Part shown: one piece after another, positions 43,017 to 50,032 of the stretch
How positions within the stretch are numbered: position 1 is the stretch's first letter
How the letters are laid out: each line of letters starts with the position of its first letter
Source: Sphingomonas hengshuiensis
Lineage (GTDB): Bacteria > Pseudomonadota > Alphaproteobacteria > Sphingomonadales > Sphingomonadaceae
Length of the DNA: 64,000 bases
Assembly (NCBI RefSeq): GCF_000935025.1
Contig: NZ_CP010836.1
Location: 2,108,001 to 2,172,000 of the forward strand
Reading direction: 5' to 3'
Made by a program: the position numbers and the translations under genes
Notes under the pieces: model-generated
Told to the model about the DNA's origin: nothing
Databases searched by the model: none
The model's input: only the letters and a program-made list of their open reading frames with translations

Positions 43017-43298
43017 ATGGACCCAAGGGAAATGCTAGTCGCGATCGTCATTGTCGTGACCATCGGGAGCATCTTGCGCGCGCGCTATGGCCGCTATGAT
43101 CGCCGAAGCCGCCGGGACCGGACGGAACTCCCGCAGCAGGGTAGCTCGGCTGCCGACCTGGCCGAAAATGCCCGGCTCCGCGACGAACTCCGCGCCCTGC
43201 GCGAGCGTGTCCAGGTGCTCGAGCGCGTCGTGACCGACAGCGAAACCAGCAGCGTCCGCCTCGATCGCGAGATCGAATCGCTGCGCGACCTGAAATAA
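43017..43298 (+). CDS. Small PspB-like membrane coiled-coil protein (copy 3)
   Basis: A 93-residue protein: helix MLVAIVIVVTIGSILRAR, an Arg-rich linker (YGRYDRRSRRDR), then coiled coil LRDELRALRERVQVLERVVTD...LDREIESLRD. The C-terminal module aligns without gaps to copy 2 over LxxRVxVLER(I/V)VTD. AAGG precedes the ATG by 4 nt and a second AAGGGAG lies further up. Confidence 0.8.
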   Translation: MDPREMLVAIVIVVTIGSILRARYGRYDRRSRRDRTELPQQGSSAADLAENARLRDELRALRERVQVLERVVTDSETSSVRLDREIESLRDLK

Positions 43299-43321
43299 CC
43301 GTCTGACCAGGGAGGAATGAC

Positions 43322-43579
43322 GTGACCTACGATCCCAACCTCTATGTCACTCTCGCCGTCGCCGGGCTTGCCGGACTCGGCATGGTCACCGCCGCGGGCC
43401 TCTCCGGCTGGCGGGGCTGGCTGGCGCTCAAGCAGCAGGAACTGCAGGGCCGCAGCACCGGCGCCACCGCCGATCCGGTGCCGAACGGCATCCCGTCCGC
43501 CGCATCGCGGATCGAAGTCGCCGACCTCAAGGAACGCATCCGCAAGCTGGAAGCGATCGCCGCCGGGGTGGACCTGTAA
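43322..43579 (+). CDS. Small PspB-like membrane coiled-coil protein (copy 4)
   Basis: An 85-residue protein from GTG at 43322, with GGAGGA 5 nt upstream; the ATG just before it is followed by an immediate in-frame stop. The helix is LYVTLAVAGLAGLGMVTAAGL, then RGWLALKQQELQGR and the short module VADLKERIRKLEAIAAGVDL, the most divergent copy. It ends the psp cluster at a large inverted repeat. Confidence 0.78.
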   Translation: MTYDPNLYVTLAVAGLAGLGMVTAAGLSGWRGWLALKQQELQGRSTGATADPVPNGIPSAASRIEVADLKERIRKLEAIAAGVDL

Positions 43580-43593
43580 GGCTTCCCTTTATC

Positions 43594-43697
43594 CCCCTTC
43601 CGCTTGCGGGAGGGGTCAGGGGAGGGGTCAGGGGAGGGGAAATTTGGAGGGGGCCGGGTCCATGCCCTCCCCCGCCCCCTCCCGCAAGCGGAAGGGG
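43594..43697. repeat. Long inverted repeat enclosing 12-bp tandem repeats
   Basis: A perfect 22-bp arm (43594-43615) pairs with 43676-43697. From 43608 the unit GGGAGGGGTCAG occurs twice, plus a partial third copy ending at 43639. It lies between the psp cluster and sufE and could end psp transcription, though there is no T-tract. Confidence 0.75.
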
Positions 43698-43750
43698 AGC
43701 GCCTGAGGCCACGGTTGGCAATAGTCGCCGACACGCTATAGCCTGACCCC

Positions 43751-44161
43751 ATGACCAGCCTCGCCGAACTCCAGGACGAATATGGCTTCCTCGAAGCCGA
43801 TGATCGCTACCGCCTGCTGATCGATCTGGGCCGCGCGCTGGAGCCGATGCCCGATCCGCTCAAGACCGATGCGACGCTGGTGCGGGGGTGTTCGGCGTCG
43901 GTGTGGGTCTATCCGACCCGCCGCGACGACGGATCGCTCCACTTCCTCGCCGACTCCAACGCCGCGATCACCAAGGGGATCATCGCGCTCGTCCTGCTGA
44001 CGGTGCAGGATCGCAGCCCCGCCGATATATTGGCGACCGACATCGACGCAGCCCTCGCGCCGTTCGACCTGAAGAACCAGCTCAGCTCGAACCGGACGCA
44101 GGGCATCCCCAACATGATCGCGCTGATCCGGGCGACCGCGGCGCGCTACGCCGCGGGCTGA
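43751..44161 (+). CDS. sufE: SufE-family sulfur acceptor
   Basis: A 136-residue protein that takes persulfide sulfur from the cysteine desulfurase SufS for Fe-S cluster assembly. The acceptor Cys is in LVRGCSASVWV (near residue 47), and the family blocks ADSNAAITKGIIALVL and LSSNRTQGIPNMI are present. It stands apart from any suf operon. Confidence 0.94.
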   Translation: MTSLAELQDEYGFLEADDRYRLLIDLGRALEPMPDPLKTDATLVRGCSASVWVYPTRRDDGSLHFLADSNAAITKGIIALVLLTVQDRSPADILATDIDAALAPFDLKNQLSSNRTQGIPNMIALIRATAARYAAG

Positions 44162-44171
44162 TCGCCGATCG

Positions 44172-44594
44172 TTATTTCCGGTAGGCCTTGACCCCGAACG
44201 CACAGGGCGACGCCGAGCACGAGACCATCGCGACCCGGGCAGTATAGGTGCCGCTTGCCGGGGCTTCGACGATCGGGAAATCATCCTCCTCCTCGTCCCT
44301 CGCGACTTCGGCGCCGCTCACGTCGAGCAACTGGATGTCCATGTCCTTGCAGTCGCTATCGCACACGCCGACGATGGTATAGCCGCTGCCCCCGGTCAGC
44401 TTCACCGTCAGCCGCTGTTCTGCGCCCTGCTTCAATTCGCCGGTCTGCTCCCACCCGGTCGGCGCAAAGCCCTTGCCGGCGAAGACCTCGGTCGCCTTGT
44501 TGAACAGCACGCTGATCATCGAATCCTGCGCGAGGACCGCCACCGGCGCGATCGTCAGCGTGGCCGCTACCGCGACCGAAATCTTTCTGTGCAT
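44172..44594 (-). CDS. Secreted protein with PPC-like beta-sandwich domain
   Basis: A 140-residue protein with a signal peptide (VAVAATLTIAPVAVLAQ, cleavage near residue 23). The mature part resembles pre-peptidase C-terminal domains: GELKQGAEQRLTVKL, CDSDCKDMDIQLLDVSG, then PASGTYTARVAMVSC. Four Cys could form two disulfides. No enzyme domain is attached. It converges on sufE with 10 nt between stops. Confidence 0.7.
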   Translation of the reverse strand: MHRKISVAVAATLTIAPVAVLAQDSMISVLFNKATEVFAGKGFAPTGWEQTGELKQGAEQRLTVKLTGGSGYTIVGVCDSDCKDMDIQLLDVSGAEVARDEEEDDFPIVEAPASGTYTARVAMVSCSASPCAFGVKAYRK

Positions 44595-44674
44595 GATACC
44601 CCCTGCGGATGCCCCGCAGCACGGTCGCGGCGAAACCCCCGCAAGTCAATCGCGCGAGCCTGATGGCGTTAACG

Positions 44675-44983
44675 CTATTCGGGCGTGGGGAGACCCAGTT
44701 CGGCGGCCAGTTCCGCGACATCCGCCCCCTCGGGCACGATCAGCCACTCGCGCGCCTGCGCACCGTTGACCACCGTCACCGCGCCGCGTGGGCACACGCC
44801 GAGGCACTTGACCTCGACCACGCCCGCCGCGCCCTTGCGCCCCTTTTTCAGCCCCAGCTCCTTGCGCAGCGCCTTGGCGAGCGGCGCCTTGCCCTTGGGA
44901 CCGAACCCGCCGTCGAGCTTCTTCGAGCATTTGGCGCACACCAGCACGGCATTCGCCCAATTGGAGCGGACATGCTGCGTCAA
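44675..44983 (-). CDS. Thioredoxin-like [2Fe-2S] ferredoxin-domain protein
   Basis: A 102-residue protein. Cluster ligands are CAKCSKKL near the N-terminus and CLGVCPRGAVTVV later, the pattern of thioredoxin-fold [2Fe-2S] proteins (NuoE-like/CbiW-like). It probably carries electrons or stores a cluster; the partner is unknown. Its start overlaps the J-domain gene by 4 nt. Confidence 0.85.
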   Translation of the reverse strand: MTQHVRSNWANAVLVCAKCSKKLDGGFGPKGKAPLAKALRKELGLKKGRKGAAGVVEVKCLGVCPRGAVTVVNGAQAREWLIVPEGADVAELAAELGLPTPE

Positions 44984-45516
44984 TCGGGCTTCCAGGTCCG
45001 GCGTTCCTCGGCGGCCTTGAGCACGTCATACGCCGCCTGGATCGCCTGAAATCGCTTCGCAGCATCGGCATCGCCGGGGCGGACATCGGGATGGTGCGAC
45101 TTGGCGAGGCGGCGCCATGCGAGCCGTACCGCGTCGAAATCGGCGTCGGTCTCCAGCTCCAGCACTTCGAGCGCGCGCATCTCGTCGCGCGAACGGCTGC
45201 CGTCGCCCGGCCCTGCCCAGCCATTATACTTCGCCTCGGTATAGCCCGACGCGTCGCGCCGCTCCTCGGCCTCGCGCTGCGCGGCCTCCTCGGCAGTCAG
45301 TCCTTCGAAGTAATTCCAGTTGCGGTTATATTCGCCCGCGTGCGTCTCGCAGAAATACCAGCGTTCGGGGCTGTTGGGCGATTTGGGCGCGGGGCGGTCG
45401 CCCGGCTCCTCGCAGCCATGGCGGTCGCACAGCCGCACCTTCACCGCTTCGCGCTCGGCGCCATAAGCGCGCCAGCGTGGAAAGCCCCAGTCGGTTGATC
45501 GTGTCGAACGCGCCAT
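44980..45516 (-). CDS. J-domain (DnaJ-like) protein
   Basis: A 178-residue protein with a C-terminal J domain containing HPD (LAKSHHPDVRPGDADAAKRFQAI). The N-terminal part has CDRHGC and CETHAGEY, a possible zinc site, and a WGFPRWRAYG opening seen in alphaproteobacterial homologues. It would stimulate DnaK ATPase. The ATG at 45516 has CGGGGA upstream; the longer frame from 45561 is unsupported. Coupled to the [2Fe-2S] protein. Confidence 0.9.
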   Translation of the reverse strand: MARSTRSTDWGFPRWRAYGAEREAVKVRLCDRHGCEEPGDRPAPKSPNSPERWYFCETHAGEYNRNWNYFEGLTAEEAAQREAEERRDASGYTEAKYNGWAGPGDGSRSRDEMRALEVLELETDADFDAVRLAWRRLAKSHHPDVRPGDADAAKRFQAIQAAYDVLKAAEERRTWKPD

Positions 45517-45586
45517 GATTCCCCGCAGATAGGGTGCCCCGCGCGCAAACGCCACCCGCATGGGCGCCGCGCGCGGCGGGAAAATT

Positions 45587-45967
45587 GCCAGAGGGTCTGT
45601 AAGCCGGGTTCTGTCCTCGCCTTGCGGCGATGTGCGGCCATTCCTCTAGGAGACGGATTACTCCGCCCCTCAAGCAACCAACCCGGACGACGAGGCGGAA
45701 CACCCCATGTGCCGTCCCTATTCGGTCTTGCTCCCGGTGGGGTTTACCATGCCGCTTCCGTTACCGGTCGCGCGGTGCGCTCTTGCCGCACCCTTTCACC
45801 CTTACCCTTAGCCCCGCCGTCCAAAAACAGCGGGTCCAGTGGGCGGTCTGCTCTCTGTGGCACTTTCCCTGGGGTCGCCCCCGCCGGGCGTTACCCGGCA
45901 CCGTATTTCCGTGGAGCCCGGACTTTCCTCGCGTGCTTGCGCACCCGCGGCCGCCCGACCCTCTGGC
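45587..45967 (-). ncRNA. rnpB: RNase P RNA, bacterial type A
   Basis: The minus strand contains the universal GAGGAAAGTCCGGGCTCC near the 5' end, GCCGGGTAACGCCCGGC, CCACAGAGAGCAGACCGCCC, and ACCCGGCTTACAGACCC near the 3' end. P1 pairs GCCAGAGGGTC (45967-45957) with GACCCTCTGGC (45597-45587), fixing both ends at about 381 nt. AATTTT directly follows the 3' end. It is the catalytic RNA that matures tRNA 5' ends. Confidence 0.96.
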
Positions 45968-46005
45968 CGGGCCGCTCTAGCGCAGCGCGCGGCGACTGCA
46001 AGCGC

Positions 46006-46392
46006 TCAATCGGTGCGGTGTCTGGGTTCCGGATCGGGCGCGCCGAAAATGCTGGGCTCCTGACCCTCGCCCTGGGCTGCGTCGGCCTCCGGCGCGGCGC
46101 TCTCCGCCGGCCCGACCGCGGTGCCCGATGCCTCGACATCGATCTGCCACCGCGTCTGGAGCGGGCCCGATGCGAGCGCGGCGCGCCGGTAATCGGACGA
46201 AACGTTGATCAGCCGCTCGGCGCCCTTCACTTGCGCGGCCCGGTGAAGCGCGGCGATTGCCTCGCTGTTCGTGGGCGTCGTCACCGACGGCACCTCATGG
46301 CCCTTGGCGTCAGAGGGCACGGTCGCGCTCAGTCGAACACGGACGGGGCCGAGGATCGCAGGCAGAGAAGGACGAATTCCACTGATGTTCAC
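46006..46392 (-). CDS. Hypothetical protein
   Basis: A 128-residue frame from GTG at 46392 with AGAGG upstream. It begins MNISGIRPSLPAILGPVRVRL, has a central charged part (EAIAALHRAAQVKGAERLINVS) and a Pro/Ala/Glu-rich end. There is no signal peptide or membrane helix. I recognise no family. Third-position G/C and the absence of a competing frame support coding. It lies between rnpB and the amidase gene. Confidence 0.5.
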   Translation of the reverse strand: MNISGIRPSLPAILGPVRVRLSATVPSDAKGHEVPSVTTPTNSEAIAALHRAAQVKGAERLINVSSDYRRAALASGPLQTRWQIDVEASGTAVGPAESAAPEADAAQGEGQEPSIFGAPDPEPRHRTD

Positions 46393-46474
46393 AGATCAGA
46401 CCTCTGCTTCTCCTATATTAGTCCTTTACTTGCAGAATTGCGAAGCGACGTGGTGAACGCCGCGCGCACCATGA

Positions 46475-47161
46475 TCATTCGTCGCCCAAGGGCTTGGGGA
46501 GCAGCAGCGCGAGGAGCAGGCACCGGCATTCGCCATCGACTTCGCCGTCGATCATCTCGGGGCGAAAGCGCCGCTGGAACGCGCGCACCGCCGCTTCGCG
46601 ATCCTCGACATCATAGCCGAAGCGCTCCAGCGCGAGCATGAATCCCGCATCGGGCCAGCCGGGATCGACCAGGTTGCGCGTCGGCCGCGGCAATGCCAGC
46701 CGCAGCCGGGCGAGCGCGTGCCAGTGAAACAGCTCGCCCGGGTCCTGCTTGCGCGCCGGGGCGATATCCGAATGGCCGACGACATTGCCGCGGGTGATGC
46801 CGTGCCGCGCCTTGATCGCCGCGACGAGCGGGATCAGCGCGCCCATCTGCGCATCGGGAAAGGTCCGGTACCCGAACTCATGCCCCGGATTGACCAGCTC
46901 GATCCCCACCGAGGCGCTGTTGACATCGGTGATCCCCCGCCAGTGCGAGCGCCCGGCATGCCATGCGCGCTTTTCCTCGTCGACGAGCTTCAGGATCGTC
47001 CCGTCCTCCTCGACGACATAATGCGCGGACACCTTCGCCTCGGGATCGCGCAGCCGGGCGATCGCCGCCTCGCCGCTCTCCATGCCCGTATAGTGGAGCA
47101 CGATCATGCTGATCGGCAGCGCGCGCGCGTCGAAATTGGGCGACGGCGCATCGGTCATCAT
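46475..47161 (-). CDS. N-acetylmuramoyl-L-alanine amidase, AmpD type, with peptidoglycan-binding domain
   Basis: A 228-residue Amidase_2 enzyme that cleaves anhydromuramyl-peptides. Zinc ligands are His in MIVLHYTGM, and His and Asp in VVGHSDIAPARKQDPG; HYVVEEDGTI and WHAGRSHW are also typical. A C-terminal PG-binding helix bundle holds LERFGYDVEDREAAVRAFQRRF. No signal peptide, so cytoplasmic recycling is likely. Starts at 47158, 47161 and 47176 are all possible. Confidence 0.9.
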   Translation of the reverse strand: MMTDAPSPNFDARALPISMIVLHYTGMESGEAAIARLRDPEAKVSAHYVVEEDGTILKLVDEEKRAWHAGRSHWRGITDVNSASVGIELVNPGHEFGYRTFPDAQMGALIPLVAAIKARHGITRGNVVGHSDIAPARKQDPGELFHWHALARLRLALPRPTRNLVDPGWPDAGFMLALERFGYDVEDREAAVRAFQRRFRPEMIDGEVDGECRCLLLALLLPKPLGDE

Positions 47162-47218
47162 GAGCCCATAATCCATCGCCGGACGGTAGAAGCACCGCCC
47201 CCCTCGCGGCAAGCGCGA

Positions 47219-48082
47219 TCATCCCGCGGCGGCGGCGGGCGTCTCGATCCGGGGCGCGACTGCGCGATAAAAGCCGCGATACCCCTGGCTCGGCCGGAAA
47301 TGCTCGGTCAGCCCGATCACCGTCTCCCCCGCGCCGAGCACCAGCAGCCCGCCGGGGCGCGCCGCCGCGGCCAGCGTATCGAACACCCGGCTCCGCGCCG
47401 GAAGCGCGAAATACAGGAGGACGTTGCGGCATAATATGATGTCGAACCGCCCCGGCGGCGGCGCGTCGGCAGTCAGGTTCTGCTGGCGAAACTGGATGCG
47501 CCGTACCAGGGCCGGGCGGGCGACCCAGTCGCCACCGACGCTGTCGAACCATTCGACCATCCGCCGCACGGCGAGTCCGCGCTGGATCTCGAACTGCGAA
47601 TAGCGACCGGCGCGGGCGCGGGCGAGCGCGGTTGGCGAGATGTCGCTCGCGACGATCTCCGGCTCGCGCCCGGGCACCGCCATGCCGCGTTCGGCGAACA
47701 ATATCGCCAGCGACAGCGGCTCCTGCCCCGTCGAACACCCCGCCGACCAGATGCGGATGCGCCGCTCCGGGTTCGCCTCCTGCATCGCCTGCGCCGCATC
47801 GGCGATCTGGTCGAGCACCGCGGCGTCGCGAAAGAAGCTCGTCTCCTGGTTGAGCAGCGCATCGACGACGCGATCGGCCAGCGTGCCGTCACGCGCCGAA
47901 ACAAGCTGATGGACCAGGACATCGAGCGAGGCGAAGCCGCATTCGCGCAGCACCGGCTTGAGCGCGGTTTCGATCCGCCATGCGCGGTTGGCGGCGATCT
48001 GCTGCCCGGTGCGCTGTTCCAGCAGCGCCGCGATCAGGTTCATCGCCGCCGGCGACGCCGTGGGAGACGGGCGCGGTGTCAC
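47219..48082 (-). CDS. cheR: Chemotaxis protein methyltransferase CheR
   Basis: A 287-residue SAM-dependent glutamate methyltransferase acting on chemoreceptors. It shows the N-terminal CheR helix bundle, LLNQETSFFRDAAVLDQI, IWSAGCSTGQEPLSLAIL (SAM motif), FDIILCRNVLLYF and LGAGETVIGL. The start is GTG at 48082, overlapping the cheB stop (GTGA). Last gene of the che cluster. Confidence 0.94.
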   Translation of the reverse strand: MTPRPSPTASPAAMNLIAALLEQRTGQQIAANRAWRIETALKPVLRECGFASLDVLVHQLVSARDGTLADRVVDALLNQETSFFRDAAVLDQIADAAQAMQEANPERRIRIWSAGCSTGQEPLSLAILFAERGMAVPGREPEIVASDISPTALARARAGRYSQFEIQRGLAVRRMVEWFDSVGGDWVARPALVRRIQFRQQNLTADAPPPGRFDIILCRNVLLYFALPARSRVFDTLAAAARPGGLLVLGAGETVIGLTEHFRPSQGYRGFYRAVAPRIETPAAAAG

Positions 48083-49137
48083 GCGCGCGCCTCGGCGATC
48101 AGCCGCCCGATCTGGTCGGGGGGCAGCACCGCCGTCGCGCGCCCCGCATTCGCCACCGCCCCCGGCATTCCCCACACGACCGAGCTTTCGCGGTCCTGAA
48201 CGAAGATGCGCGCGCCGGCATCGACGAGATTCCGCGCCCCCTCACACCCGTCGCGCCCCATCCCGCTGAGCACGATGCCCAGCGCGCGCGCGCCGAACAC
48301 CTCGGCCACCGATTCGAACATGGGATCGACCGACGGCATGCACCCCGACGGCGCGCGCTCGACGCTCAGCCGGATCGCGGCGCCCTCCGACGTCCGCACG
48401 ACGCGGATATGCGCGTGGCCGGGTGCGACGATGATCCGGCCCGGGCGGACTCGCATGCAATCGGTGGCGACGTCGCAGGGCCGCCCGCCGAGTACCGCCA
48501 GCTGCGCTGCGAAATAGGACATGAACGACGCCGGCAGGTGCTGCGTCACCAGGATCGGCGCCTGGAACCGCGCGGGTATCGCCCGCAGCAACTGGCTGAG
48601 CGCGTGAATGCCGCCGGTCGAGGCGCCGATCGCCACGACGTCGAACGCGGCAGCCGCCGGCCCTGCGGGGAAATAGCGGCCGGGCAGCCCGCTCGTCGCC
48701 TCGGGCGCGTCGATCAGCCGCGACAGCCGCTCCTCGAGCACACAGGCAAAGCGCCCCCCGAAGGCACCAACCCCCGGCTTGACCAGCGTGTCCGCGGCGC
48801 CGAGCGCCAGCGCCTGCACGCTCACCGCCGCGCCTTCGTCGGCGGAGGAGGATACGACCAGCACCTTGGCGCCCTTCCCCGCCGCCAGGACTTGCGGCAG
48901 CGCCGTCAGGCCGTCGATCCCGGGCATCTCGACATCGAGCAGGATGACGTCGACCGGGTGGGTATCGAGGAACTGGAGCGCGCCGCGGACGTCGCCGAAC
49001 GCAGCCGACACGCGAAACCGCTGCGTCCCCTCCACCATGCGGCTGAGGATCGAGCGTGCGACGATCGAATCGTCCACGATCAGGACCTGCGCGGGGCTTC
49101 GGTGCAGCCGTGCGCCCATGGGCTCGATCGGTATCAT
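48079..49137 (-). CDS. cheB: Chemotaxis response regulator protein-glutamate methylesterase CheB
   Basis: A 352-residue protein. The receiver has VLIVDDSIVARSILSRM, the phosphoacceptor Asp in VDVILLDVEMPGIDG, and a SSSADEGAA switch. The esterase domain has Ser in IGASTGGIHALSQ, His in VTQHLPASF and Asp in SGMGRDGCEG. It demethylates or deamidates receptors. The ATG at 49137 is preferred; GTG at 49149 is an alternative. Confidence 0.95.
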   Translation of the reverse strand: MIPIEPMGARLHRSPAQVLIVDDSIVARSILSRMVEGTQRFRVSAAFGDVRGALQFLDTHPVDVILLDVEMPGIDGLTALPQVLAAGKGAKVLVVSSSADEGAAVSVQALALGAADTLVKPGVGAFGGRFACVLEERLSRLIDAPEATSGLPGRYFPAGPAAAAFDVVAIGASTGGIHALSQLLRAIPARFQAPILVTQHLPASFMSYFAAQLAVLGGRPCDVATDCMRVRPGRIIVAPGHAHIRVVRTSEGAAIRLSVERAPSGCMPSVDPMFESVAEVFGARALGIVLSGMGRDGCEGARNLVDAGARIFVQDRESSVVWGMPGAVANAGRATAVLPPDQIGRLIAEARA

Positions 49138-49159
49138 CCCCGGCGCCACCGCGCGTGCG

Positions 49160-49525
49160 TCAGGCGAGGCCGACGATCTGGAGCTTGCTTTGCAGCGTTT
49201 CGCGATCGAACGGCTTCATCACATATTCGTCGGCACCTGCCTCGATCGCGGCGCGGATATAGGCCATGCCGTTCTCGGTGGTGCAGAAGACCACCTTGGG
49301 TCGCTCGGGCAATTCCGATCCCTTGAGCGCGCGCAGGAAATCCAGCCCGCTCATCACCGGCATGTTCCAGTCGAGCAGGATCACGTCGGGCGGCGACGCA
49401 AGGCAGGAATCGAGCGCCTCGCGACCGTCCCCGGCCTCGCGCACGACAAAATCGAGCGTTTCCAAAATGTGCCGGGCAACCTTTCGGATCACCTTCGAAT
49501 CGTCGACGACGAGACACGACTTCAT
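49160..49525 (-). CDS. cheY: Chemotaxis response regulator CheY
   Basis: A 121-residue single receiver domain: acidic pair in LVVDDSKVIRKVAR, phosphoacceptor Asp in DVILLDWNMPVMSG, switch Thr in FCTTENGMAYI, and Lys in DEYVMKPFDRETL. The complete active site indicates phosphorylation by CheA and binding to the flagellar switch. It lies 22 nt before cheB. Confidence 0.96.
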   Translation of the reverse strand: MKSCLVVDDSKVIRKVARHILETLDFVVREAGDGREALDSCLASPPDVILLDWNMPVMSGLDFLRALKGSELPERPKVVFCTTENGMAYIRAAIEAGADEYVMKPFDRETLQSKLQIVGLA

Positions 49526-49606
49526 TGCTGTTCCCCGGTTACCTTTTTCACGCGCCCGTGCGGACATTGTGGCGCAAAAATGTAAGCGCCGTATTAACCC
49601 GCCTTC

Positions 49607-50032
49607 TCAATCTGCTGCGGCGTGGTGCGGCACCAGCGTGGACAGGTCGATCGCCAGCAACGGCTCGCCGTCGCGCTCGACGATACCCCGTGCCGCGCCC
49701 TGCCACGCCCCCTCCAGCGTGATGGCGCATCCCAACGGCAACAGGTCGAACGGCGCGACATCGTCCAACGCATCGACCAGCATCGCATAATGATGCCCGT
49801 CGACATGGGTGATGACCGCGCGCCGCGCCGTGCTCGCCGCGTCCAGCCCCAGCGCCGACTGGGTATCGATCACGGTCACGACGCGGCTGCGCAGCGCGGC
49901 GAGCCCCCGGACGTGCCGCGATGCACGCGGAACCGCGGTCACTTCGCCGATATCGACGACCGACTCGACCTGGTCCGAATCGATCGCGACGGTGCGCCCG
50001 GCGACCTGTGCGATCAGATAGAGATGCGCCAT
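49607..50032 (-). CDS. cheW: Chemotaxis coupling protein CheW
   Basis: A 141-residue SH3-like CheW domain: GRTVAIDSDQVESVVDI, ASRHVRGLAALRSRVVTVIDTQ, and GILPL-like LLPLGCAITLEG. It couples receptors to CheA. The start overlaps the cheA stop by one nt (TGATG), so CheA and CheW are produced together. Confidence 0.93.
   Translation of the reverse strand: MAHLYLIAQVAGRTVAIDSDQVESVVDIGEVTAVPRASRHVRGLAALRSRVVTVIDTQSALGLDAASTARRAVITHVDGHHYAMLVDALDDVAPFDLLPLGCAITLEGAWQGAARGIVERDGEPLLAIDLSTLVPHHAAAD

Noticed and set aside
43608..43639. Tandem GGGAGGGGTCAG units as a possible CRISPR-like array
   Set aside because: Units are contiguous without spacers and lie inside an inverted repeat; no cas genes are present.
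45587..45967. Protein-coding frames across the region downstream of the J-domain gene
   Set aside because: The stretch is fully explained by RNase P RNA, with matching P1 strands and universal core sequences.
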